From NCBI GenBank assembly GCA_910586205.1, contig CAJUGD010000021.1, positions 3,369 to 67,368 on the forward strand: a stretch of DNA of 64,000 nucleotides. The letters are read 5' to 3'. Shown piece by piece: positions 53,283 to 62,210 of the stretch. The notes beneath the pieces were generated by a model that did not search any database, was not told where the DNA came from, and worked only from the letters and a program-made list of their open reading frames with translations. Made by a program: the position numbers and the translations under genes. Numbering within the stretch: position 1 is the stretch's first letter; each line of letters opens with the position of its first letter. This stretch comes from an uncultured Lachnospiraceae bacterium (GTDB taxonomy: Bacteria; Bacillota; Clostridia; Lachnospirales; Lachnospiraceae).

Positions 53283-53957
53283 TTAGAACAACACAAAATT
53301 GCCAATGGTTGTCTCCTGGCATTCCACAATCCCCGGAGGAATATCCCAAAATATCCGGCATTTTCTCCCTGCCTGCAAAAATATGCTCTGAATGGCTACA
53401 ACCCTTCGTTCCTCCACAGGAGAGAACTTCTGATTTAGAAAAAGCACAATACTGCCATCCTCCCTGGCATTTATCCAAGACCTTTTATACATGCCGGCAA
53501 GAATATCACAAAAACAGCGCTCATAATCCCCTGTCCTGCAAAGCCTCAAATAAAAATATGCAATCCTGCGGATTTCCTGCTTTGTAAAATCAGAAAGGCA
53601 CACCTCTAATCCAAAAGCGCCTGCCAGAATATCCTCCTCCAGAAACCTTACATAAAACCCTTCCAAATCCATGCCGGAAAAGGCATCCACTTTCCACAGG
53701 TGGTGAAGAATCAAATCACACAAATACTTCGTAAGCTCCGGGATTTTGCCCGGCCTGATGATATGGTCAAATATGGCTTCATAGCTGTAATAAGGATTGA
53801 CCGCTACCATGCCCTCAATAGGGCCAAAGGGCGTGTACGCATTTTTTACCGTAGCCTCCCCATAAGGAGAACTGGTATCCGACACGTCAAAAAACAAATC
53901 ATTTTCCCGAATACCGTTTTCTCTGGCCTCCATAGCAGCCTGCCATAACCGTTTCAT
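53283..53957 (-). CDS. Hypothetical protein of the injection locus
   Basis: A 224-residue protein I do not recognise. It is aromatic-rich in the N-terminal half (AYTPFGPIEGMVAVNPYYSYEAI) and helical in the middle, with no signal peptide or membrane segment. The ending WDIPPGIVECQETTIGNFVLF is distinct and could be a useful search seed. ATG 53957 with GGAGGGCACAGC is used. It follows the 390-residue gene after 35 bases, and the two may form one subcomplex; a baseplate role is possible from position only. Confidence 0.6.
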   Translation of the reverse strand: MKRLWQAAMEARENGIRENDLFFDVSDTSSPYGEATVKNAYTPFGPIEGMVAVNPYYSYEAIFDHIIRPGKIPELTKYLCDLILHHLWKVDAFSGMDLEGFYVRFLEEDILAGAFGLEVCLSDFTKQEIRRIAYFYLRLCRTGDYERCFCDILAGMYKRSWINAREDGSIVLFLNQKFSPVEERRVVAIQSIFLQAGRKCRIFWDIPPGIVECQETTIGNFVLF

Positions 53958-53992
53958 GCTGTGCCCTCCCGCCAAATTCCATAGTTCAACTA

Positions 53993-55165
53993 TCAGTTCT
54001 CCCCATAAAGCAGCTCTCCTGTGACGAGAAACTGAGGATAGAAGCTTCCCACCTCCTCCACAAGAAATGCCGCCTGATCCTCCACAAGAAAACTATCTTT
54101 CCTTACTCGGAATTTTAAAAGAAGATGTTCCCGGCCTTTTGAAGAAAACTGATACCGGCCGCAAAGCCCCCCAATCGTCCCCTGAGCTCCTTCCTCTATC
54201 CCCACAAGCTCCAGTCCGGCCGCAGCTTCATAGCTGGTAACAATCCGCCCAATCTCTGCCCTGGTCATAAGCCTGGACACAGCATTATCCGCCTGCCGGT
54301 CAATATGGCGCATCCGCCGGATATTGGAGGTAAGAGGATAATGAGGAACCTTAACATCCCTGTGTACAGCAATCCGGTACAAATCAAAGGTTCTCTGCAT
54401 CCTTTCTTCCGATACAATCTCCAGCCCGTCCTGACTCATATATACATTCTTGACTGCCTGTTCCATCCGAACCACATACCCATCCTGCCAAAAAGGCAGT
54501 CTGATCGTATGACGGAAATTCCACTCGTCAATGGCCGGAACGGGAAATACCGTACACTTAAGACTTATGGGTTCTACATTCCAAAGAGGAATCAGGCCCA
54601 CACCTGTAAAAACATCGCCGGACTTAAACCGGACAGACCGGACAGTCACAGACGAATCAAAATTCTCACAGAAAACATCCCCAAACCGATCCACATAGGG
54701 CAGATAAGGTGTTCTCCAATAAACGCCGTTTTCATAGAACAGATTCTGCAGCTCATCAATCTTCTTTTGATACCGTCTGCACGGCCGAATCCGGGCAGTT
54801 ATTGGAACCTCTCCCTCGTCTGTCTCCACAATCAGCTCCTGGCTGTTTTCAAAGATTTCTTTCATCCTGCTTTTGGTACATTGACAGAAAATGGTGGCAA
54901 TACTGCCCTCTGCCTGTCCGTCGTCCATGGAAAAAAGGAAATCATTGACAATGGAAACATCCTCCGCCGCTGCCACGGCTCCATATAAATAGAAACGCTC
55001 CGATATATCCCGAAGCTCTTTCTCAAGATTTTGCTTCAGGTCATCTAAGGCTTTTTCATTATACCGGACCACTTCCTCAAACGCCTTGCTGATATCCCGG
55101 TACAAAGAACACTCCGAACCGCCGCTTAAGGCTTTTAACCGCTCATAGATAAAGCTTTCATCCAT
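53993..55165 (-). CDS. Hypothetical protein of the injection locus (possible baseplate component)
   Basis: A 390-residue cytosolic protein. Residues 1-75 are a helical, probably coiled-coil region (EKALDDLKQNLEKELRDISER). The rest is mixed, with a conserved-looking centre NLFYENGVYWRTPYLPYVDR and several beta-rich stretches. The helical N-terminus plus beta body is loosely like TssF-type wedge proteins, but I see no decisive motif. It directly precedes the 224-residue gene and its ATG overlaps none; GGAGGAATCACAG provides the ribosome site inside the upstream gene's end. Confidence 0.6.
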   Translation of the reverse strand: MDESFIYERLKALSGGSECSLYRDISKAFEEVVRYNEKALDDLKQNLEKELRDISERFYLYGAVAAAEDVSIVNDFLFSMDDGQAEGSIATIFCQCTKSRMKEIFENSQELIVETDEGEVPITARIRPCRRYQKKIDELQNLFYENGVYWRTPYLPYVDRFGDVFCENFDSSVTVRSVRFKSGDVFTGVGLIPLWNVEPISLKCTVFPVPAIDEWNFRHTIRLPFWQDGYVVRMEQAVKNVYMSQDGLEIVSEERMQRTFDLYRIAVHRDVKVPHYPLTSNIRRMRHIDRQADNAVSRLMTRAEIGRIVTSYEAAAGLELVGIEEGAQGTIGGLCGRYQFSSKGREHLLLKFRVRKDSFLVEDQAAFLVEEVGSFYPQFLVTGELLYGEN

Positions 55166-57274
55166 TTACTGTGATTCCTCCATAAGCCTCTTTAATCCCT
55201 CTATCATCACATCCGTCTTGATGGCTGTGTCAGAATTTCCATATTGAACATAAAGCTTCTCAATTTCCTGGTAAGCTTTAATGGCAGCTTCAAAGTCCTG
55301 TCTGGCCGTGGCATACAAAGCTTCCTCCAAATACTGGTCAAGCAAAGCCTGTCCATCCCCATCTACCCCTGTCCAGCGAGGCTGTACTCCGGGACCTGAA
55401 TCAGCGCTTGACTTTCCTGAACCGACAGCATTTTTTCCGTCTTCCGCCTCTTTAGGCGCCTCTGGCTCCTTTGCTTGTTTTGTTTCTTCCAAAGCCTCCT
55501 GCTTTTCCTCGGCCGGCGCCGCTTCCATCTGTTTTTGGAGAGACTCTATCATGGCTTTCGTTTCTTCGGCCCCTGCTTCGTCCCCCAATTCAAGATAAGC
55601 TTCCAGCATATTTTCATACAGCATAAGAGCTGTCTCTGTATCTCCTGCCACAAGAGCATCCATTGCTGCGCTTTTATCCGAATCAATGGTCTCTGATGTC
55701 AGTTCTGCAATCTCTCTGGCCTGCTTCTGAAGGGACAAGATGATTTGCGTGGTTTCTTCCGCTTTTTCATTCTCCTCCATGGCAATGTAGGAATCTCTTA
55801 TTTTTGTATACTGCTCTAAAGCAGCTTCAAAATCCCCCGCCAAAACCGCATTGAGAGCCTCCGTTTTATCCGCATCTATAATAACCTCATCCCTGGCCTT
55901 GGCTCTCTCCTGTCTGGCTTCCTCATCAGCCTGCTCTTTTACCCGCAGAAGCGCTAACTGCACCTCTTTTAGACGCTCTGCATCATCCACAATCCGAAGC
56001 ATGGCCTCAGCCCGTTTATACAAGATGCCGGCAGTCTCCATATCTCCTGCCGCCTCTTTTAATGCCGCGCTCTCCATATAATTGGCAATCTCCATGCCTG
56101 TGCTTACCAGCTTCATCTTCTGTCCGATGGCTTGCGTAAGCGGGACAAGCTCCTCATATTTTTCCGCCATCTCCAATGCATTTTTGTATTCATCCCTGGC
56201 CTGGGTAAAGTTTTTCGCTGCATAAGACTTGCCTGCCTGATCCGTCATGACACTGATATTGATTTTATCGGAAAGGAGCCGTTCCTTGGCAAGCCGCTCC
56301 TCATTCTTGTCAAGCTTTTTGTTCTCCTCTGCTGCTTTTTCGTATTCCTGTTTTGCCAGCAGGCTGTTGAGACCAGCCATATACTGATCCCCGGTATCTT
56401 CATATATAGAGGTTGTGCTGCGTATCTCATTCTGCCTTCGGCGCTTCGCCCGAATGAAAAAAGCAATAGCCGTGCCGCCGATTGCAAGAATCAGCAAGAT
56501 CACAAGACACCAAATCCATATCTTCTTTTTTAATGCCGTATTTTCCTTATACGCCTTCTTAATCTCTATGGCAGCCAGACAACAGCAGGGAATACTGTCC
56601 ATGCTTCCCCTTAAGTAAAGCTCCTGCAGATCTCCCAAAAATTCCTCCACAGACTGAATGGACTCATAGGCATCCAGAAGCTCCACCCGATTGACCCGGT
56701 TCCAAAACCCTTCCGTAACGGCCAGAACCATATCCCCGTCCTGAAGCCGTATCTTTCCTGAGACGGTAATGCCTCCGCTCCCTCCCAGATAATGATAAAG
56801 ATTTGCGGTTTCCTCCTTCGGGCCAACCCCCTCTCCTGACATGGTCTGTCTGTCTGCCATGACCTGGTAAACTGTATGAGTAGTGCTTTGATGATAAATA
56901 CCCGCATTCCGAAATGCATACAACATTACATTGCCGCAGACACCATAACGAAATCTGGTATAATCGGAAACCATCAGCAGAATCCCCGCCTTAAGCCGGA
57001 TTCTCACACTATGCTCTTTTAAGCATCTGTGAGCCTTTTTCAGACAAGCCCGGATCCTCCCTGCTTTCATACTCGGCTTCTGCACAAATGCCTCTATGGC
57101 TGTGTCCACTGCCAGCTTTGCGCTCTCTAAACCGCCGTCCCCGTCATAGCCTTCTGCCACTGCCATGCAATAGTACCCGTCCATCTCCACAAAACCATAA
57201 TAAGTCCCGTTTTGTCCGTCCAGGCCCGCCTCTGATACAAATGTGGTTATGAACTGGCTGTTCAATTTTCTCAT
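55166..57274 (-). CDS. PP2C-like domain - transmembrane - repeat-domain fusion
   Basis: A 702-residue membrane protein. Residues about 1-245 resemble a PP2C phosphatase (MAVAEGYDGDGGLESAKLAVD, RFRYGVCGNVMLYAF, DGDMVLAVTEGFW), with several metal-binding Asp positions changed. One membrane span lies near 255-275 (IWIWCLVILLILAIGG). The outer part is made of helical TPR-like repeats (AAMDALVAGDTETALMLYEN and similar units), a Pro/Glu/Lys linker near 590-640 and a final repeat. It could carry a signal across the membrane between a phospho-signal inside and the apparatus or cell wall outside. It follows the short PP2C gene. Confidence 0.72.
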   Translation of the reverse strand: MRKLNSQFITTFVSEAGLDGQNGTYYGFVEMDGYYCMAVAEGYDGDGGLESAKLAVDTAIEAFVQKPSMKAGRIRACLKKAHRCLKEHSVRIRLKAGILLMVSDYTRFRYGVCGNVMLYAFRNAGIYHQSTTHTVYQVMADRQTMSGEGVGPKEETANLYHYLGGSGGITVSGKIRLQDGDMVLAVTEGFWNRVNRVELLDAYESIQSVEEFLGDLQELYLRGSMDSIPCCCLAAIEIKKAYKENTALKKKIWIWCLVILLILAIGGTAIAFFIRAKRRRQNEIRSTTSIYEDTGDQYMAGLNSLLAKQEYEKAAEENKKLDKNEERLAKERLLSDKINISVMTDQAGKSYAAKNFTQARDEYKNALEMAEKYEELVPLTQAIGQKMKLVSTGMEIANYMESAALKEAAGDMETAGILYKRAEAMLRIVDDAERLKEVQLALLRVKEQADEEARQERAKARDEVIIDADKTEALNAVLAGDFEAALEQYTKIRDSYIAMEENEKAEETTQIILSLQKQAREIAELTSETIDSDKSAAMDALVAGDTETALMLYENMLEAYLELGDEAGAEETKAMIESLQKQMEAAPAEEKQEALEETKQAKEPEAPKEAEDGKNAVGSGKSSADSGPGVQPRWTGVDGDGQALLDQYLEEALYATARQDFEAAIKAYQEIEKLYVQYGNSDTAIKTDVMIEGLKRLMEESQ

Positions 57275-57313
57275 ATGTCTGCCTCAATCTCCATCCCCAA
57301 AGAAAGCAGCAGT

Positions 57314-57895
57314 TCATGCCACGATCACTGCCAATGCGCTTCTTTGGTTCTTTAAATTTCTGCGGTTGACCGCTTCTATTATATTTTGAGCCTTTTCATA
57401 AGGATGTCTTCTTCCTGACAAAAGCTTCTCAATATCAATCTCCTCCAGAGCCTGCCGCACACCCTGGCTGCAAAGCAGCGTAGTGACGCCTTTTACGTCA
57501 AGCTGTCCGGCCCCTTCTTCTTTTATAACCAGCTCTCTGCCGTCATAGCTCACCAGAGACAAATCCCCCACATTGCGGTAAAACATACGGTTTCCAAGAA
57601 AACAGGCGGCCAGAGCAGACACTCTGGGCTGCCGGCCCTTATACAGCCTTTCATTCAGCAAAGCCGCTGTGCGGGCAAACTGCAGCTCTAATTGCCTGTC
57701 TGCATCCTCTAGCGAGACAAACCCCTTTGCGATTGTCTCACACGCTAAAATCGCAGCGTATGCCCCTGTCACACTGTCAATGGTGCCGTCAGCAAGCACT
57801 GCCAAAAAGCCATCCCCCATCTGCTTTGTCATAAAATAGGTATTCTGGGTCACATTATCGCCTATGGTCTGGGCATTGCCGTAACGTCTATTCAT
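57314..57895 (-). CDS. Short PP2C-like phosphatase, degenerate catalytic site
   Basis: A 193-residue PP2C-fold protein, about 50 residues below normal length. It has DGFLAVLADGTIDSVTGAYAA (first metal site DG, with usual DGMGG changed to DGTID), MFYRNVGDLSLVSYDG, and a terminal NQRSALAVIVA where active enzymes read DNxTxIVV, so the last metal-binding Asp is missing. It may be a phosphoprotein sensor or a weak phosphatase. ATG 57895 lies inside the FHA gene end (overlap eight bases), linking reader and phosphatase in translation. Confidence 0.72.
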   Translation of the reverse strand: MNRRYGNAQTIGDNVTQNTYFMTKQMGDGFLAVLADGTIDSVTGAYAAILACETIAKGFVSLEDADRQLELQFARTAALLNERLYKGRQPRVSALAACFLGNRMFYRNVGDLSLVSYDGRELVIKEEGAGQLDVKGVTTLLCSQGVRQALEEIDIEKLLSGRRHPYEKAQNIIEAVNRRNLKNQRSALAVIVA

Positions 57896-58397
57896 CTTCC
57901 TCTTCCCACTCAAAATTCGCCCCGCACAGAGGGATGTACAAAAGCTTGCTTTTGCCAAGCTCAATCTGGTCAAATGCCTCAAGCTGAGTGGGGGCATAGA
58001 CAGCTTCCCCATTTAAATAAACCAGCCCCTGGGCATCTCCGGGCAGCAGGAATGTGGATCTCTTTTTCCCGTCATAAGACACAATGGCATGATTCTTATA
58101 GGAAATATTATTATCCCCCAAAATCCGTATATCCATCTCCGGGCTTCTTCCGATAAAGTTCTTCTCTGCAATCATCCGGTAATCCTTACCCTTAGACGGC
58201 CCTTCAATGCAGACCAGCCACCCAACCACAGGATGCATCACCTCCAGCTCCTCCAGATAGGTGGTATCTTTGAGAATGCCGTCCACATCCTCCCCCTTTT
58301 TCCTGGCTATATTGACAGCCGTACTGCAATAGGGGCAGATGGTTCCATACCGCTTTTCGCTAAATAAATGTCCGTTTTCACATCTGATTAAACCCAT
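57888..58397 (-). CDS. FHA-domain protein with N-terminal zinc-ribbon
   Basis: A 169-residue cytosolic protein. Residues 1-35 hold a zinc-ribbon-like CENGHLFSEKRYGTICPYC. Residues about 75-165 are an FHA domain (NFIGRSPEMDIRILGDNNIS, then KNHAIVSYDGKK), with the GR, S and H of the phosphothreonine pocket present. FHA proteins such as Fha/TagH trigger T6SS assembly when bound to phosphothreonine. ATG 58397 with GGGAGTTGAC is preferred. The next gene, a PP2C-like protein, overlaps it. No Ser/Thr kinase gene is present in the window. Confidence 0.85.
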   Translation of the reverse strand: MGLIRCENGHLFSEKRYGTICPYCSTAVNIARKKGEDVDGILKDTTYLEELEVMHPVVGWLVCIEGPSKGKDYRMIAEKNFIGRSPEMDIRILGDNNISYKNHAIVSYDGKKRSTFLLPGDAQGLVYLNGEAVYAPTQLEAFDQIELGKSKLLYIPLCGANFEWEEEDE

Positions 58398-58439
58398 GTC
58401 AACTCCCGTATCCTTCCGCATTGGATGAAGATTCCATCT

Positions 58440-58889
58440 CTATTGAATGATGATTTTCTCATAGGATATATAAATAATATCGCCGCATTGAATCCGGTAG
58501 GGAATATCCCTGCGCAATTTGTATACCGTATCATTGCCTTTCTGCCGCAGCCCCACCATACCGTTTTCTGCCTTTGCGCACACATACCAATAGGTTCCGC
58601 AGCGGATCAGGGATGCATGCTCCTCCTCGATGGAACCGGCATAGGCTGAATCAGAAAAGTCAATGTTCACCAGATTTGCAGGCGTAGATTTCCCGATCAG
58701 CATTTCTCTTTGCTTTCCCAATTCATACTCATCCCGAACCCTGCCCTGGCTGTCCAAAACCACGGCTTTTATCCGGACCCTTTTTTTTAGAAATTCCACA
58801 ATATGAACAGCAGCGAGACTGATGACAATCCCCCATAAGGCAATCACGGAAATCACCAGGAAAAGGATCACCCTACCCTGATCTGCCAT
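58440..58889 (-). CDS. Membrane-anchored FHA-domain protein
   Basis: A 149-residue protein. A single hydrophobic segment at residues 7-30 (VILFLVISVIALWGIVISLA) anchors it, followed by a basic stretch and a C-terminal FHA-like domain (REMLIGKSTPANLVNIDF and EEEHASLIRCGTYWYV). The Gly-Lys in place of Gly-Arg weakens the standard phosphothreonine pocket. It probably links the membrane to the FHA/PP2C control module. About 215 bases separate it from the tube gene and contain a long stem-loop. Confidence 0.75.
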   Translation of the reverse strand: MADQGRVILFLVISVIALWGIVISLAAVHIVEFLKKRVRIKAVVLDSQGRVRDEYELGKQREMLIGKSTPANLVNIDFSDSAYAGSIEEEHASLIRCGTYWYVCAKAENGMVGLRQKGNDTVYKLRRDIPYRIQCGDIIYISYEKIIIQ

Positions 58890-59026
58890 ATGGCCCTCCT
58901 TTTAATTGCACTTCAGGAGAGAATCCATAAAACCCAATTCTCTCCCGTACTAACCAACAGTTATAAAATTTGAATTATTAGCCCTGCTATATAAACCTCG
59001 GCTGAATGTCCATCCAATGTAGAATC

Positions 59027-59076
59027 TGACATGAATCAGGGCTTACAAGCAAGACTGACGCCCAAAATTCATGTCA
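59027..59076 (-). other. Stem-loop between tube and FHA genes
   Basis: TGACATGAAT and ATTCATGTCA (10-bp arms) plus an inner GGGC/GCCC stem enclose the loop. No long T-run follows. It lies in the only sizeable gap of the injection operon, so it may block RNA decay or reduce read-through and set the high tube/sheath to regulator ratio. Confidence 0.5.
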
Positions 59077-59103
59077 AATTCCTCATCGTCCGGACCGTAA
59101 AAA

Positions 59104-59517
59104 CTATTCTACTACAATATCTGCCAGCCGGTCTTTCTTCTGTCTTACTACCAGGGTGAATCTCTTTTCCTGGTCCGCATTTTCCTCTTTATAGGAAACC
59201 GGGAAAGCGTGGCTGAATTTGTATTTGGTAGTCACATCATTGTGGGTATAGGAAACTTCCACTGCCTTGTAGCAATCTGCACTGTTGGAAGCCACCAAAG
59301 ACCACTCCAGCATCTTTTTGGACTCATCCCCAAGAATCTTCTTGGTGGAATCCATGTTGAGCACTCCCTTAATTACCAGAGTGCAATAAATGTCTGCAGA
59401 ACGGGCATAAGAATGCTCGTCAATAACAGAAGTAAACTCCACATAGGAAATACCCTCTGTAATCTCTGCAATATCCGCAATCTTCAGGCTGTTTGCCTGC
59501 ACTGTCGCTAATGCCAT
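59104..59517 (-). CDS. Candidate inner-tube (Hcp-like) protein
   Basis: A 137-residue cytosolic protein, mostly beta-strand (ISYVEFTSVIDEHSYARSADIY, YKAVEVSYTHNDVTTKYKFS), with no membrane segment or signal peptide. It is encoded 82 bases downstream of the large sheath-like gene, the classic place for the tube. Size and beta content fit Hcp or phage tube subunits (130-175 residues), but the typical Hcp motifs are not evident, so the assignment is by context. ATG 59517 with AAGGGGATTCAT is used. Confidence 0.6.
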   Translation of the reverse strand: MALATVQANSLKIADIAEITEGISYVEFTSVIDEHSYARSADIYCTLVIKGVLNMDSTKKILGDESKKMLEWSLVASNSADCYKAVEVSYTHNDVTTKYKFSHAFPVSYKEENADQEKRFTLVVRQKKDRLADIVVE

Positions 59518-59599
59518 ATGAATCCCCTTCCTTCTCTCTTTAATTGTTTTTATTACTCTGCCGAACTTCAAAAACAGGGCTAACAATCTTACTCCCAAC

Positions 59600-61840
59600 C
59601 TATTCGTTCTCTGTAATATTGATAGTAAAGCTTTCGGATACACCCTTGGATTCAATGCGGATATCACATTGTCCCTCTGCAATGTTCTCTAACTCTACTC
59701 TCTCCCCTTCCCGAATAATGGAATTATCCCAGGTTCCAAACTTCATCCACTCGCTGATTTGTCCGCTGGGCTCAAAATATGCACGAATGTTGCGCTCATC
59801 CTTATTGCGCAGCTGAGCTGCCATCATCCGTTCAATATAAGTACGTCTGGTCGTCTGGAATACGCTTCGATATGTCCTGCGGTCCATATGCATGCTTCTG
59901 GCGCTCATAACCGTAATCCCGCTGATCACCTTTCCATCCAGGGTATAATTATCAGAGGAGAAAACAAATCCAAATTTGCTCTGATCAATTTCTTCCTTCA
60001 CGTCATTAGTAAACCCGGATATCTCCTTTGCAAATACAATGGGAAGCCGCAGTGCATTTTCATCTTCCTCCAAATCAAACCTTACCCCCGGAAAATCCGG
60101 ATATACTTTCTTTAAGTATGTTTTCAGGAAATTGGGACACTGACATGCCGCCACGGTTCCCGCCGCCACAAATTCTGCTCCCACATAAACGCCTTTCATC
60201 CAGAATTTCACATCATTTTCAAGACCCTTGGGGAACTCCACAGACCCGGCCTCATTGATCCTGGCTCCTCTGGAAGTAACTACCCTGGACTTGTCTTCCG
60301 GAACAATGGTCATATTGGGGAAACAGGCAATGGCATATTCATCGTAGGAATTTCCTGCAATCTCCTCCGCTTTATCCATATAGGGGGCGGCTCCGTCTGT
60401 TGCCATGCGGGAAAAAGTGCTCTCCTCGCCGGTCTCAAACCCAAAGAATGTCTGAATCTTGTATTTTTTAATCCCGTCCAAAAGATTCTGCAGTGTATCA
60501 ATCGACGAATAGAAAATCATATCGTCATCATCATAGTCACCGGAATATCCCCACTTTTCCGCAAAATCCACGGTCATTTCCATTGTAAAATCATCCAGAG
60601 AAGTCTCCCGCTGCAATTCTATCCTGGGAACAATGCCGAACCAGATGGTATCCGTGTAATCCGTCTTGTTGTTCACTGTTTCCAGATACAGCTTAAGCTT
60701 GTCCATATTCTGAGACTCCACCAGCTCCTCAATCGGAAGATTCGTCACCAGCAGAGAAGGCGCCATCCCTTTGATCTTCGGCGTATAGGTGTCAAAAAAC
60801 GCCTTCACTCCCAAAATCCGCTCAAACACAGGTTTAGCCACCTTAATAAAATCTTTCTGCCAGGTGTTGTAAAGAGCGCTGTAATTGTTAAACATCTCCA
60901 CCTTCTTGCCGGTCTCCATGACTGCCAGCTTAGAAGACATCTTATTGGTAAAAGCAGAGACTACCAGCTCCTGCATCAGAGAAGAAACCTTCTCCATTCC
61001 TGTGCCTGCTTCTTCCTCCCGGACTCCCACAGCGCTGCGCCGGCGCTGTTCAATCATGTCATACCGATCCTCAATCTCAGACACCAAAAGCTTAGTGGCC
61101 TCATCATCCACTTCCAGAAGGGGAATCTCCTCACCCGGACGGAAAGCCAGGCTCTTCATCTCCCCGTCTCCGTCAAAATAGGGAAGCGCCGGAGCCGGTG
61201 TCCCGCCGTCCTTGCGGCCTGCCGCCTCAATGGCCACCAGATTCTCCCGGATCGTTCCGATCATCAGGGCAATCTGTGTAGGAAATTCATTATAATAGCT
61301 CTCCGTCTCATTGATCTTTTTGGAGAGCATTTTAAGACGTTTTAACTTAGCCGGAGAATCGCTTTCCAGTTTCATGCTTTCTTTTGCCAGATAGTTCACA
61401 TCCTTATTGAGACGCTTCATATCCTTCAGGGTCTTCTGTGGAGACAGCATCTCCAGCATAGACTCATAGTTAAAAGTCACATTGGGCTTATTGGAGCTTC
61501 GCTTCTCATCGATCAGCCGGATAAACGTCTTTAAGAAATTATTGTTTTTGTTAATCACAATCTCTTTTACGAACTGGGCCGGAATCCCCATGGGCCGTTC
61601 CAATGTATATACCATCCGTTTGCTCTCTGCGTCAAAATAGCTGTAAATCGTAGGCGCGAATTTGTTTAAAAATTCGTCAAAGCTATGTACCAGCAGATGG
61701 CTGTGAATCTCTTTAATCTTCTCGTCCGTCAGGCTCTTGCCCGTCGGCTCAATTCCAGCCATAAGATTGATCAAATCAAATCGTTCCGGATTGATTACAT
61801 CAAATAGAATAGTTCGGTTAGTCTGTTTAATAATTTTCAT
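59600..61840 (-). CDS. TssB/TssC-like contractile sheath protein, fused
   Basis: A 746-residue cytosolic protein. The N-terminal 200 residues resemble TssB/VipA (LLVHSFDEFLNKFAPTIYSYF, where TssB has a DDFxP motif and a following repeat-helix region LKDMKRLNKDVNYLAKES). From about 290 on it resembles TssC/VipB-type sheath cores, with FMEMTVDFAEKWGYSG-like strands, a MIFYSSIDTLQNLLDG region and a C-terminal beta-rich tail. Two-subunit sheaths are usual in T6SS; a single fused chain is not. GGGGCAGGAAA precedes the ATG. It is the first gene of the locus, so the operon promoter lies in 61841-62150. Confidence 0.62.
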   Translation of the reverse strand: MKIIKQTNRTILFDVINPERFDLINLMAGIEPTGKSLTDEKIKEIHSHLLVHSFDEFLNKFAPTIYSYFDAESKRMVYTLERPMGIPAQFVKEIVINKNNNFLKTFIRLIDEKRSSNKPNVTFNYESMLEMLSPQKTLKDMKRLNKDVNYLAKESMKLESDSPAKLKRLKMLSKKINETESYYNEFPTQIALMIGTIRENLVAIEAAGRKDGGTPAPALPYFDGDGEMKSLAFRPGEEIPLLEVDDEATKLLVSEIEDRYDMIEQRRRSAVGVREEEAGTGMEKVSSLMQELVVSAFTNKMSSKLAVMETGKKVEMFNNYSALYNTWQKDFIKVAKPVFERILGVKAFFDTYTPKIKGMAPSLLVTNLPIEELVESQNMDKLKLYLETVNNKTDYTDTIWFGIVPRIELQRETSLDDFTMEMTVDFAEKWGYSGDYDDDDMIFYSSIDTLQNLLDGIKKYKIQTFFGFETGEESTFSRMATDGAAPYMDKAEEIAGNSYDEYAIACFPNMTIVPEDKSRVVTSRGARINEAGSVEFPKGLENDVKFWMKGVYVGAEFVAAGTVAACQCPNFLKTYLKKVYPDFPGVRFDLEEDENALRLPIVFAKEISGFTNDVKEEIDQSKFGFVFSSDNYTLDGKVISGITVMSARSMHMDRRTYRSVFQTTRRTYIERMMAAQLRNKDERNIRAYFEPSGQISEWMKFGTWDNSIIREGERVELENIAEGQCDIRIESKGVSESFTINITENE

Positions 61841-62080
61841 TTTCCTGCCCCTCTGACCATTTTATTCTGTTACCCTGCGATATGCAAAACAGAGATTCCT
61901 CAACTATAATTGTGAGTAAGCTTTTATTACATTCACGATGTATTTATATGGATATTCTACCATTGAGATCCTGGATCGTCAACAAATTTTTCCAAAATCT
62001 GCCATATTTTTCGGCGGTTTATCTGCCTGAAAGTCCATATATTTCCCCCTATTTTTTAATACGTAAAACTCATGTATTTG

Positions 62081-62099
62081 TTACACAAATTTTGTGTAA
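62081..62099. promoter_or_regulatory. Perfect 19-bp palindrome, candidate operator
   Basis: TTACACAAATTTTGTGTAA has perfect nine-bp arms around one base. It lies 240 bases upstream of the sheath start and on the other side of the kinase terminator. The shape fits a dimeric regulator. No regulator gene is adjacent. Confidence 0.55.
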
Positions 62100-62170
62100 T
62101 AATTCAACAAATTGATTGTCTGACCGTTTTATCGGATGCCGGAGCAAAATCAATCCGTTCGGCATACAAA

Positions 62171-62197
62171 AAAGAGGAGGCCTTTTTAACCTCCTCC
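62171..62197 (-). terminator. Terminator after the HipA-like kinase gene
   Basis: GAGGAGG and CCTCCTC form a stem with a nine-base loop, followed on the minus strand by TTTTTTG. It stops transcription from the kinase module before the injection locus. Confidence 0.8.
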
Positions 62198-62210
62198 TCA
62201 TTTGTTATTT

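Noticed and set aside
53170..53478. Possible extra gene on the minus strand between 53170 and 53478
   Set aside because: It lies in another frame of the 224-residue gene and has no supporting motif.
44490..61840. The locus as a prophage
   Set aside because: No integrase, capsid, portal, terminase, tape measure, holin or lysin is visible, and FHA/PP2C genes are not phage genes.
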